Below are positions 31,723-37,921 of a stretch of 40,049 nt of DNA, piece after piece; within the stretch, counting starts at the first letter, position 1; every line of letters begins with the position of its first letter. Under the pieces are notes generated by a model that saw only the letters and a list, made by a program, of their open reading frames with translations, made no database searches and had not been told where the DNA came from. The stretch covers positions 1 through 40,049 of IMG/VR virus record IMGVR_UViG_3300028024_000016. One strand, written 5' to 3'. Made by a program: the position numbers and the translations under genes. Source of the stretch: a virus.

Positions 31723-31910
31723 TACCGAGCCCCAGACCTTGAACAGGATTGCAAGAGCGCCAGCAAGCACCATAAGCACGGCCCAGACGGCAAAGCCGAG
31801 CCATAGCGGGCACGTGACCCACCACCACGACCACGTCGCGACGCGCCGATACCGGCAAGCTTCAGGAAAAGGAAAATCGCGAAAACTAAACCGCCGAGAC
31901 CGATCGTCAT
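31722..31910 (-). pseudogene. Small Trp-rich membrane protein, apparently frameshifted
   Basis: From ATG 31910 (ATGA overlap with the replication gene) the frame reads MTIGLGGLVFAIFLFLKLAGIG, then turns Arg/Gly-rich. In another frame the DNA at that very point reads VATWSWWWVTCPLWLGFAVWAV and more hydrophobic residues. Joined, they give the familiar small phage membrane protein with a WSWWWV motif (Fragile-X-F type). The switch lies in a GGCGCGTCGCG stretch, so a two-base insertion or one-base deletion is likely. Alternatively a programmed shift or sequencing error. The second frame runs on, without stop, into the DUF1064 frame. Confidence 0.5.
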
Positions 31911-33085
31911 TGCTGTTGCTCCTGTTTTGCGATAGCTGCCCGTACACGCGCCGCAATAGCGGGCACTACGTCTTCGTCAGTGAATGAGATGCCCAACTCC
32001 GTCGCCTTCGCCTTAATGCCGCTTGCCGACTTGTCCCAATCGCCCGATGCGCGGGTGCCGTCCGGATTGCGCTTGATCGCCATGCGCCCCTTGACGTCGC
32101 CATAGCCCTTCGGGCTGATCAGGTAATCGAAGCCCGCGTGCGGCGGGAGATCGACCTTGTCGCGCACAGCCGGGAAATACCGCTTCCATGCCTCTGGATC
32201 TGCCGCCAGCTTTCCGAGGAACGCCCGGATTGCGCCAGCGCGCGCCTCAACGAAGACCGCCTCATCCACCGTGCCGATACGCTCCCCGAGTGCCCCGTTA
32301 AAGGCTCGGATCACGGCAAGTTCGTCATCGGTGTACGCGGATTGGATTTCGTCCATCCAACCGCCGGCGTTCAGCCAGGTGCCTGCGTGCGGGATGTACT
32401 GCGGGTTTTGCCACTGCTCCGAAGTCTTGGCACGCCCAAGACCTGCCATCAGGTCGTTGAAGAGCTGCTCGTCCGGGTTGCGTTTGGCAAAAGCCTTCTC
32501 TGCCGTGGTCTTCGATTTCTTTTTCGGGTATGCCGCCCAGAAAATCTCAAAGCGTTCTCGAAGCGAGCGCGAAAGGTTTTCTTTTGGAGTTGTCTTTTGG
32601 TCTTTTCTTTTGGAGTTGTCTTTTGTGGTTATCGTTTCAATAACCCCATCGTTATCGTTTTGATAACCCTCGCTTATCGTTTCGATAACCTCGCTGTTAT
32701 TGTTTTGATAACCCCATACCTTCGAAACGTTCACCTTCGCCTTGCCCGTCCACTGGGCGTAGGCCTTATTCACAGCCAGACACGCTGCGTACTTGCCGGG
32801 CGTCTTGATGAGCACGCGCATAGCTACCAGCTCTTCAATGGCCGTTGAGACGTTCGGCGGCATGATGCCGGTCTTGTCATGGAACTGCGACAGGCTAACC
32901 TCGTCCGCCTTCTTGTTGTAGCCGTAGGTCTGACGGCACATCACCAGCATGATCTTGTAGTGGCGCTTGCCGAGATCAGCCAGCGCGAGCGCCTCCATGA
33001 TCCCGTGCGCGACGCGAGTGAATCCGTCCTCGACCTGGACCGAGCGAGGCTGTTCGGGCATGTGAATGACTTCGGCGAGTGCCAT
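31907..33085 (-). CDS. Replication initiator, phage O-like protein
   Basis: A 392-residue protein. The N-terminal domain (DGFTRVAHGIMEALALADLGKRHYKIMLVMCRQTYGYNKK, about 21-60, then SLSQFHDKTGIMPPNVSTAIEELV) matches the phage replication protein O N-terminal winged helix, which binds iterons. The middle is a hydrophilic linker (NNNSEVIETISEGYQNDNDGVIE) encoded by the iterons themselves. The C-terminal half (FEIFWAAYPKKKSKTTAEKAF, YIPHAGTWLNAGGW) is typical of these proteins and may recruit the helicase. No separate P-type loader is seen next to it. Confidence 0.88.
   Translation of the reverse strand: MALAEVIHMPEQPRSVQVEDGFTRVAHGIMEALALADLGKRHYKIMLVMCRQTYGYNKKADEVSLSQFHDKTGIMPPNVSTAIEELVAMRVLIKTPGKYAACLAVNKAYAQWTGKAKVNVSKVWGYQNNNSEVIETISEGYQNDNDGVIETITTKDNSKRKDQKTTPKENLSRSLRERFEIFWAAYPKKKSKTTAEKAFAKRNPDEQLFNDLMAGLGRAKTSEQWQNPQYIPHAGTWLNAGGWMDEIQSAYTDDELAVIRAFNGALGERIGTVDEAVFVEARAGAIRAFLGKLAADPEAWKRYFPAVRDKVDLPPHAGFDYLISPKGYGDVKGRMAIKRNPDGTRASGDWDKSASGIKAKATELGISFTDEDVVPAIAARVRAAIAKQEQQQ
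32579..32713. repeat. Iteron array and A/T-skewed repeats, probable replication origin
   Basis: Four 18-19 bp dyad repeats of the form GTTATCGTTTTGATAACC lie at 32627-32645, 32651-32668, 32673-32690 and 32696-32713, spaced 22-23 bp, about two helical turns. Directly beside them at 32579-32626 a CTTTTGGAGTTGTCTTTTG unit occurs twice, giving a purine/pyrimidine-skewed, T-rich stretch. The whole array lies within the O-like gene, as lambda ori does. Confidence 0.8.
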
Positions 33086-33086
33086 G

Positions 33087-33347
33087 TTAAGCAGCCGCCC
33101 CCAGCTTCACGCGGTAAATGTTCGTCCCCATCAAGGGGAAAACATCCAGCAGCCCCGCGCTTTCCAAGTGCAGGATCTGCGCGCGAACGGCCGACGCCGA
33201 CAGACCGCACTTCGCCGACAGAACTCGGATGGACGGCTCGCATTCGCCTGTCGATTGCACGGCGAAGTCCGCTAGCGCCAGCAGCACGATCTTTTGCGTA
33301 TGACCGAGATCCTTCTGCCAGGCGAGATTGACGAGGTGATGGCTCAT
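33087..33347 (-). CDS. Winged-helix DNA-binding protein (86 aa)
   Basis: From ATG 33347: MSHHLVNLAWQKDLGHTQKIVLLALADFAV, then CEPSIRVLSAKCGLSASAVRAQILHLESAGLLDV, the layout of HTH_36-type winged helices found in phage replication regions. It ends 1 bp before the O-like gene and may assist replication or control it. The long frame upstream to 33524 lies in other genes' shadows. Confidence 0.8.
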   Translation of the reverse strand: MSHHLVNLAWQKDLGHTQKIVLLALADFAVQSTGECEPSIRVLSAKCGLSASAVRAQILHLESAGLLDVFPLMGTNIYRVKLGAAA

Positions 33348-33354
33348 AGGTTCC

Positions 33355-33651
33355 TCAGTGGCCGCACGGCAGATCGCCAGCCAAGGTTTGGATCGCGCCG
33401 CACGACAGGCAGGTCTTGCGGCCCTGATGAATGGGCTTGATGCCGAACGCTTCGGCGATTTGCCGGTGAACGTGAAGATGGAAGGCGTCAATGGAGTGAT
33501 CGCCGCCAAGCCACGGTCCACCATCGTGAAGAACTACGGCGTCGCCGGCTGAGCCCCAGTCTTTAACTTCGACCTCGATACGATCGGTCGTGACGTCCAC
33601 GCCGGCTGTCAGAATGGATTCGCCCGGAAAGAGCGTGGGAACGCGCGTCAT
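33355..33651 (-). CDS. Hypothetical protein with C-terminal zinc-type motif (98 aa)
   Basis: From ATG 33651: MTRVPTLFPGESILTAGVDV, then DRIEVEVKDWGSAGDAVVLHDGG, and a C-terminal CLSCGAIQTLAGDLPCGH that could bind zinc (C-x2-C...C-x-H). Histidine-rich middle (FHLHVHRQ). Coupled to the upstream gene by ATGA. Function unknown. Confidence 0.65.
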   Translation of the reverse strand: MTRVPTLFPGESILTAGVDVTTDRIEVEVKDWGSAGDAVVLHDGGPWLGGDHSIDAFHLHVHRQIAEAFGIKPIHQGRKTCLSCGAIQTLAGDLPCGH

Positions 33652-33920
33652 GCAGTCCGCCGACGAACAGGGTTGATGGTGATCCCGCTGATACGGCACT
33701 TGCGCTCCGGGCCGAACTCGATCAACCCGTCTTGACGCAACTTGTTGAGGCGCGCAGAAACTGAGCTTTTCTCAAAGCCCGTGCTCTGTGCCAGCTCGCC
33801 GATGGAGAAATCCCGGCCAGCCGCCATAGCCAATAGCAGAACCTCGCGCTGAGTAGCCGAAAAAAGTGGCACCTGCTCATAGAACGCGGCCACGGCCGTT
33901 TCCTGCTGGGCAATCTTCAT
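33648..33920 (-). CDS. MarR-like winged-helix regulator (90 aa)
   Basis: From ATG 33920, with GGAG 8 bases upstream. QREVLLLAMAAGRDFSIGELAQSTGFEKSSVSARLNKLRQDGLIEFG (about 25-71) is a clean winged-helix DNA-binding domain. Likely an early regulator. An alternative ATG at 33956 would add 12 residues. Bases 33921-34039 upstream hold an imperfect dyad (ACATAAG near 33953 with CTTATGT near 33983) and no gene. Confidence 0.75.
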   Translation of the reverse strand: MKIAQQETAVAAFYEQVPLFSATQREVLLLAMAAGRDFSIGELAQSTGFEKSSVSARLNKLRQDGLIEFGPERKCRISGITINPVRRRTA

Positions 33921-34039
33921 GATGGGCTCCAATTGAGGAGTACTAAATCGGGACATAAGACGCCTGGATCGCAAGAGGCTTATGTGTCGATTCATCCCAT
34001 TTGATGCGCCGGCCGGTCCTGCCGAGTTGTTGCACTGCC

Positions 34040-34240
34040 CTACTTCGTCCCCTCGTGTCCCTTTTTGGGACGCGCTTCGAATGCGACTACCAGCGGGTGT
34101 GAGTACCCGTATGCGCTCTTGAGAACGTGATACCCCAGCAATTCTGGTGTCGAGACGCCTGCCGATGCCGCGCGTACCGCCAAATCGGCCGCTTCGGGTG
34201 CAGGGAGTTCAACAACCAAGCTGGTATTGCGTTGCGTCAT
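34040..34240 (-). CDS. Small hypothetical protein (66 aa), RHH-like
   Basis: MTQRNTSLVVELPAPEAADLAVRAASAGVSTPELLGYHVLKSAYG: a beta strand followed by two helices, the general form of ribbon-helix-helix proteins, with a basic tail (RPKKGHEGTK). ATGA overlap with the gene upstream. DNA binding is likely but inferred. Confidence 0.6.
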   Translation of the reverse strand: MTQRNTSLVVELPAPEAADLAVRAASAGVSTPELLGYHVLKSAYGYSHPLVVAFEARPKKGHEGTK

Positions 34241-34461
34241 GCGGCCACCCGCGTCCCGTTCTGGGCCGAGTTGGCACTGCGGTCAATCAGGTTCGCTGGC
34301 AAATTCCCAACCGTGCCAAACAAAAACAGATCTGCCATGCGAGCCATAGCCGCCGAATCACTGTCAATGCCCTGCAACGCCTTGAAAGCCTGCATGCCGT
34401 CATATGTGCGATCGGAAAGCCGGGTCTTCACTTCGTTTCGATACTCGGTGCGACGTGACAT
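34237..34461 (-). CDS. Small RHH-like DNA-binding protein (74 aa)
   Basis: Starts at ATG 34461 behind an excellent ribosome site (AAAGGAGGAAG). MSRRTEYRNEVKTRLSDRTYDGMQAFKALQGIDSDSAAMARMADL resembles a ribbon-helix-helix or Arc-like repressor. A TTGACA element lies about 75 bp upstream on the same strand, but no good -10 follows at the right spacing. Probably a second early regulator. Confidence 0.65.
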   Translation of the reverse strand: MSRRTEYRNEVKTRLSDRTYDGMQAFKALQGIDSDSAAMARMADLFLFGTVGNLPANLIDRSANSAQNGTRVAA

Positions 34462-34565
34462 TTCTTCCTCCTTTCTCAAAGAACTGAATATGAAACTGGT
34501 GAGCACCTTCGGTTGTGTCAAGATTTCGTTTCCACACGATCAACCCATCAACAATCGAGGCACTC

Positions 34566-34781
34566 ATGACCTTCAGTCTGGACAACTATTCGCTCGACAT
34601 CCCCTGTGGAAAATGCGGCAAGAAAATCCCGGAGACGATCGGACGGTTGAAACGCAATCCGAAGCTCACCTGCGGGTCGTGCGGAGCCGTCACCGCCGTC
34701 GAAGCGGACGAGCTCAGAAGGGTCGAGCAATCCATCAAGAAAGCCTTGGACAGCATCGGGAAATCGTTCGGCAAGCGCTGA
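34566..34781 (+). CDS. Zinc-ribbon protein (71 aa), opposite strand to its neighbours
   Basis: MTFSLDNYSLDIPCGKCGKKIPETIGRLKRNPKLTCGSCGAV: two C-x2-C pairs 20 residues apart form a zinc ribbon, then a charged helix (ADELRRVEQSIKKALDSI). The protein looks like small conserved Burkholderia zinc-ribbon proteins. It is convergent with the Cro-like gene and lies between it and the rest of the minus early genes. A minus-strand frame across the same bases was rejected. Confidence 0.8.
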   Translation: MTFSLDNYSLDIPCGKCGKKIPETIGRLKRNPKLTCGSCGAVTAVEADELRRVEQSIKKALDSIGKSFGKR

Positions 34782-34849
34782 CAGACGGCCAATGGCCGCC
34801 TCGACTGCGTGCGAATCGCAAACCAGCAGAGTTTTGTACGCAGCCATTT

Positions 34850-35188
34850 TCAAATCACCATCCGCGCAGACTTGCTGCCTTTGTTGGTACCGCCGACGGG
34901 CGGCTGAACGTCATCGCTCGCCGCCGGAGCATCAGGATCCTGAATAAAGTTCGGCGGGATGCCGTCCATTGGATTCGGATAGAGAGATGGCGCAAGTTGA
35001 TGCGGCGTGAATCGCCAATTGGTCTTTTCAGCAAGCCAAAGAACGCGCCCGGGCGGCAAACTTTTGCGCCACTTGCTAATCGCCCAAGGGCGTACATTAA
35101 GCATCTTGGCAACAGCGCTGTCCCCGCCAAGAAGGTCAATGGCCTCGCCGACGTGAGAATTCGGAATGGGGAGTGTGGTGTTGTCCAT
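34850..35188 (-). CDS. Cro-like early regulator (112 aa)
   Basis: From ATG 35188: VGEAIDLLGGDSAVAKMLNVRPWAISKWRKSLPPGRVLWLAEKTN (about 12-56) is the YdaS/Cro-type helix-turn-helix in which the recognition helix has WAISKW. The C-terminal part is Pro/Asp-rich. It is the first gene of the leftward operon, reading from a promoter whose spacer contains the perfect operator at 35201-35213, so it should be repressed in the lysogen. GTG 35194 is an alternative start. Confidence 0.8.
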   Translation of the reverse strand: MDNTTLPIPNSHVGEAIDLLGGDSAVAKMLNVRPWAISKWRKSLPPGRVLWLAEKTNWRFTPHQLAPSLYPNPMDGIPPNFIQDPDAPAASDDVQPPVGGTNKGSKSARMVI

Positions 35189-35194
35189 AGCCAC

Positions 35195-35223
35195 ACATTA
35201 CTACTTAAAGTAGCTTTTGACAA
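35195..35223 (-). promoter_or_regulatory. Leftward early promoter (Cro operon)
   Basis: Read on the minus strand: TTGTCA (35223-35218), a 17-bp spacer, TAATGT (35200-35195), then ATG 35188 only a few bases on, so the leader is very short. The spacer contains the perfect operator at 35201-35213, as expected for a repressor-controlled lytic promoter. Confidence 0.75.
35201..35213. promoter_or_regulatory. Operator, perfect palindrome CTACTTAAAGTAG
   Basis: Thirteen-base palindrome CTAC-TTAAA-GTAG in the spacer of the leftward promoter. The same 13 bases recur at 37032-37044 in the rightward promoter 1.8 kb away. This repetition at two promoters is the main evidence that it is the repressor/Cro site. 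Confidence 0.8.
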
Positions 35224-35236
35224 CAACAAAAAGTAG
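35224..35236. promoter_or_regulatory. Degenerate operator (CAAC-N5-GTAG)
   Basis: CAACAAAAAGTAG keeps the CxAC-N5-GTAG pattern with one change and starts 23 bp after the perfect operator, a spacing close to that of lambda operator sites. Confidence 0.5.
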
Positions 35237-35268
35237 AAATGACTGCGAACCCGCCGACTGGTAATCTT

Positions 35269-35281
35269 CTACCTATGGTAG
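35269..35281. promoter_or_regulatory. Operator overlapping the repressor start (CTACC-TAT-GGTAG)
   Basis: CTACCTATGGTAG is a perfect 13-base palindrome with the CTAC/GTAG ends conserved. It spans ATG 35275, so binding here could autoregulate the repressor gene. Confidence 0.6.
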
Positions 35282-36168
35282 AAAAAAAGAATCTCCCGAT
35301 CCGGTATCCGGATTTTGGCGCGCGGCTGCTCCAGCAGATGGAACGGAAGCACATCAAGATCGAGGGTATCGTGTCTTATTTCAAAGAACGCGGTGTGCCC
35401 ATCACTTACGAGATGGTGCGCAGGTACACGCTTGGCCAGGCAATGCCGCGCCAGGAGAAGTTGCGGATGCTGTCCGACGCGGTAGGCGCGCGCCCCGAGA
35501 CGCTCGTCTACGGCCAACCTTCCATATATGAGAATTTCGGCATCGGGGTACCCGACCCAGCCGCAAATGTCAAATCCCCGATTACAGGTCAAAGCGGCGT
35601 CTTAATCGAGGCAAAAACTCCCGATTCGACGAATAACATTAACGAAGGGAAGACGTCCGATGAGCCGCCACTGAGAGATGGCCGTTCGTCCATCAGCGCC
35701 AGGCCGATTCTGGCTTGGGACGACGTCTCAGAACTTGGCGAAGAGTACGTCTTGATACCGCGATTGGAAGTGAAAGCATCGGCGGGCAACGGCCGCATCG
35801 CCTGGCATGTCGATGAAAAGGGACAAAAACAAGCCTTCCGCAAGGCTTGGTGCATGCGATTCGGCATCAAGCCAGAACAAGCTGCGACGATTGTCGCAGA
35901 GGGCTACAGCATGGCGCCGCGCATAATGGATGGCGACTCACTCGTGGTCGATTATCGCGCCACTGAGCTCATCTCTGGCAAGGTGTACGTTCTCTCGTTT
36001 CAAAACGAGATCTACGTAAAGCGAGTGTTCAAGAGGCCCAACGGAGCCCTTACCATACGCTCCGACAATCCGGACAAGGCCCTGTATCCAGACATGGAAA
36101 TCGAGCCAGACGATATACCGAAAATCGAAATTATCGCGTTGGCCGTGGCCATCAGCGGCGGCCTTTAA
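35275..36168 (+). CDS. Phage repressor, LexA/S24 self-cleaving type
   Basis: A 297-residue repressor (309 if started at 35239). The N-terminal part (FGARLLQQMERKHIKIEGIVSYFKERG, TYEMVRRYTLG) is the DNA-binding region. The C-terminal S24 domain shows an Ala170-Gly171 cleavage site in KASAGNG, the nucleophile Ser212 in EGYSMAPRI and the base Lys249 in EIYVKRVF. These predict RecA-assisted self-cleavage on DNA damage. ATG 35275 lies inside an operator and close to a weak -10 (TAATCT, 35262-35267), so the lysogenic mRNA may be leaderless, as for lambda cI. Neither candidate start has a good ribosome site. Confidence 0.9.
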   Translation: MVEKKNLPIRYPDFGARLLQQMERKHIKIEGIVSYFKERGVPITYEMVRRYTLGQAMPRQEKLRMLSDAVGARPETLVYGQPSIYENFGIGVPDPAANVKSPITGQSGVLIEAKTPDSTNNINEGKTSDEPPLRDGRSSISARPILAWDDVSELGEEYVLIPRLEVKASAGNGRIAWHVDEKGQKQAFRKAWCMRFGIKPEQAATIVAEGYSMAPRIMDGDSLVVDYRATELISGKVYVLSFQNEIYVKRVFKRPNGALTIRSDNPDKALYPDMEIEPDDIPKIEIIALAVAISGGL

Positions 36169-36186
36169 ATCGCAGCCGGGGTAGTC

Positions 36187-36963
36187 GTGAAAAACAGAAA
36201 CGCCGTCGTCGCGGCCTGTCTTTCGTTGTTTGCTCAATTCTCTATGGCCGATGAGCCGGGCCCGACTATCCTCCTGGCCCCTGCGTCAGAGGTGCGCGCC
36301 GCATGCGAGAAGCTACCCCAGTCTGGAGTCACATGCATTGATGCGGGCGCGCCTGTCGATCCGTCCGCGCTTGGCTCCGGTTCGATTCCGATGTCACAGG
36401 CCGACTATTTCCTGTTCGACCGCACCGACCAGCCGGCTGTGAAAGGATTCTTGGTTCTCACCAAGCTAACTACTGCCGAAGGCAACGACTATTATTCCGC
36501 AGTCCCTGCGGTATTCAAGTCGGGGTTCGCCCGCATTGGGTGGACGAAGACGGATCTCTATTACACTCAGTTCTGGGAATCGATCAAGGGCACCTTGAAT
36601 TTCCATCTGCCTAATTCGAATGTCACGAACCGTTACCTCGCGAGCATGGATGAGCAGATCTCGAGGGAAAGAGCCGCCGCCGACAGAAAAGTGGCGCTGA
36701 ACGCTGCGAGAGAGGAGCAACACGCGGCCGCTGCGGCCATGGCTGCGTCCGAAGCGGCGTATCGCGCGACACCCCAATACGCCAAGGACCAAGCAAGAAA
36801 GGCGGTCGAGCAGTGTAGGTCAGACATGGCGCGCGCCCGCGCAGCTATTGCAAAGGACGATCGCATCGCGCAGATCGCCGGCTATCAAAACGCCCTCTTG
36901 CGCCGGCAGGCGGCGGCGATCATCGTCAATTGCGAAGATACGATCGCCAGAAATGGCAACTGA
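36187..36963 (+). CDS. Secreted/periplasmic protein downstream of the repressor
   Basis: A 258-residue protein with a signal peptide (MKNRNAVVAACLSLFAQFSMADE; cleavage near residue 21). The mature N-terminal half is compact with two Cys (RAACEKL, GVTCIDAG), the C-terminal 110 residues are an Ala/Arg/Glu-rich helix, probably coiled (EQISRERAAADRKVALNAAREE), ending with CEDTIARNGN. GTG start at 36187. It begins 18 bp after the repressor stop and should be made in the lysogen, so superinfection exclusion or host conversion is plausible. Family not recognised. Confidence 0.75.
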   Translation: MKNRNAVVAACLSLFAQFSMADEPGPTILLAPASEVRAACEKLPQSGVTCIDAGAPVDPSALGSGSIPMSQADYFLFDRTDQPAVKGFLVLTKLTTAEGNDYYSAVPAVFKSGFARIGWTKTDLYYTQFWESIKGTLNFHLPNSNVTNRYLASMDEQISRERAAADRKVALNAAREEQHAAAAAMAASEAAYRATPQYAKDQARKAVEQCRSDMARARAAIAKDDRIAQIAGYQNALLRRQAAAIIVNCEDTIARNGN

Positions 36964-37006
36964 ATCCCCCCCCCTCTAGGCCTTTTCGCCTGCGGATACA
37001 AATTTT

Positions 37007-37019
37007 CTACTTTTAGTTG
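37007..37019. promoter_or_regulatory. Degenerate operator upstream of the rightward promoter
   Basis: CTACTTTTAGTTG keeps the CTAC half; it is close to the reverse complement of the degenerate site at 35224-35236. It starts 25 bp before the perfect operator and abuts the -35 element. Confidence 0.45.
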
Positions 37020-37047
37020 TTGACAAAAACACTACTTAAAGTAGAAT
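37020..37047 (+). promoter_or_regulatory. Rightward early promoter with embedded operator
   Basis: TTGACA (37020-37025), a 16-bp spacer and TAGAAT (37042-37047) form a strong sigma-70 promoter. The perfect operator CTACTTAAAGTAG at 37032-37044 occupies the spacer and runs into the -10. It should drive the plus-strand operon from 37167 onward and be shut by the repressor. Confidence 0.8.
37032..37044. promoter_or_regulatory. Operator, second perfect copy of CTACTTAAAGTAG
   Basis: Identical 13-base palindrome to that at 35201-35213. Shared operators between leftward and rightward early promoters are the standard lambdoid arrangement. Confidence 0.8.
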
Positions 37048-37087
37048 TCATCTCAAGCGCTGGATGACAGCGCGAACCGTGACAAGT

Positions 37088-37131
37088 GCCCTAAGTTGAG
37101 CGGATTCTCGCGAGTCCTCTGTTCTTAGGGC
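37088..37131 (+). promoter_or_regulatory. Leader hairpin of the rightward operon
   Basis: GCCCTAAG (37088-37095) pairs perfectly with CTTAGGGC (37124-37131), with a further partial stem inside (GGATTCTC with GCGAGTCC). It lies about 40 bp after the predicted transcription start and has no T-tract. A tiny open frame of 11 codons (37064-37099) overlaps its left arm. It may be an antitermination, attenuation or mRNA-stability element. Confidence 0.4.
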
Positions 37132-37166
37132 GCATCTCACCAACTTCCAAAGTCTTGGAGTGAGAG

Positions 37167-37343
37167 ATGAACGTCCGCAAAGCCATGCATCGTGCTGCAA
37201 CCAAAATCCTCGACGGCCATTGCCGTTTCGTCGCGCAGCTCGGCCGCACAGTAGTTGTTCTCTCCCTCTCTGATCTGGCACATTGTCCGAAGGCGCGCAT
37301 TCAAGTTGCCTTCGCCCGCGGTAAAGAAGTTTTGCCGCGGTGA
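37167..37343 (+). CDS. Small basic protein (58 aa)
   Basis: MNVRKAMHRAATKILDGHCR..., then AQLGRTVVVLSLSDLAHCPKARIQVAFARGKEVLPR. Preceded by GGAGTGAGAG. First gene of the rightward operon. Strongly basic with a hydrophobic strand in the middle; could bind nucleic acid. Family not recognised. Confidence 0.55.
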   Translation: MNVRKAMHRAATKILDGHCRFVAQLGRTVVVLSLSDLAHCPKARIQVAFARGKEVLPR

Positions 37344-37357
37344 CGGGAGACATTGAG

Positions 37358-37567
37358 ATGAGCACACTGCACGCACCGGCGCCTCGCTTCACCGAAGCAA
37401 CGCGACCGCTCAATGAGATCGAGTACTTCGAAAACGGCGGCATGACCGATGCCGAGCTGACGCAGTATGCGCGTCGCACGACCAAGCGCCCGCTGCTGTG
37501 CTTCGCCGCGATCGTTGCCGCGCCGTTCGTCGTCGAGGGCCTTTGCCGTCTCTTTGGTGCCTGGTAA
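37358..37567 (+). CDS. Small membrane-anchored protein (69 aa)
   Basis: MSTLHAPAPRFTEATRPLNEIEYFENGGMTDAELTQYARR then a hydrophobic C-terminal segment (LLCFAAIVAAPFVVEGL). A ribosome site GGGAG lies upstream of ATG 37358. Its stop overlaps the next start (TAATG). Function unknown. Confidence 0.6.
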   Translation: MSTLHAPAPRFTEATRPLNEIEYFENGGMTDAELTQYARRTTKRPLLCFAAIVAAPFVVEGLCRLFGAW

Positions 37568-37695
37568 TGCGCGACCTCAAATTCCTGGCCCGACTCATAT
37601 TCGCGCTCACCGCGATCGTGCTGATCATGGCAATCACCCAGAAGTGGGACGACGCCGAGACCGAGCACGTTCGCATATCGATGCGTAACACCTGA
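37567..37695 (+). CDS. Very small membrane protein (42 aa)
   Basis: MRDLKFLARLIFALTAIVLIMAITQKWDDAETEHVRISMRNT: one transmembrane helix (about 9-24) and a charged tail. ATG within TAATG overlap with the preceding gene. Typical of tiny phage early membrane proteins. Confidence 0.5.
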   Translation: MRDLKFLARLIFALTAIVLIMAITQKWDDAETEHVRISMRNT

Positions 37696-37713
37696 TCCCG
37701 TAAAGGCTCACCG

Positions 37714-37908
37714 ATGTACACAGACCTCGATCTCTGTTTAGCAGTCCTTGGCAGCTTGTGGATTGGCGCGTGCTTTGGCGTGATCGTCGGTGGCATCAAC
37801 CGGGGAGCGAAGAATTCTGAGCAACGCAAGCCGTTTCACGTTCCCCTCGCTCACCGCGAGTTTGAACACGAATGCGATGCGCACGGCTATCCGCGCATCG
37901 GGGACTGA
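37714..37908 (+). CDS. Small membrane protein (64 aa)
   Basis: MYTDLDLCLAVLGSLWIGACFGVIVGGINRG forms one hydrophobic segment with Gly-rich face, then a polar His/Glu-rich tail (FEHECDAHGYPRIGD). Ends 51 bp before the clamp-like gene. Function unknown. Confidence 0.55.
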   Translation: MYTDLDLCLAVLGSLWIGACFGVIVGGINRGAKNSEQRKPFHVPLAHREFEHECDAHGYPRIGD

Positions 37909-37921
37909 ATAACCCCGACTT

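Noticed and set aside
32579-32713. CRISPR-like interpretation of the repeats at 32579-32713
   Set aside because: Only four 18-bp dyads spaced by 4-5 bp, inside a coding region with no spacer-size gaps and no cas genes; iterons explain them.
34548-34847. Minus-strand ORF of 99 codons just downstream of the Cro-like gene
   Set aside because: It is antisense to the zinc-ribbon gene whose two C-x2-C pairs are convincing; it shows no family resemblance and no ribosome site.
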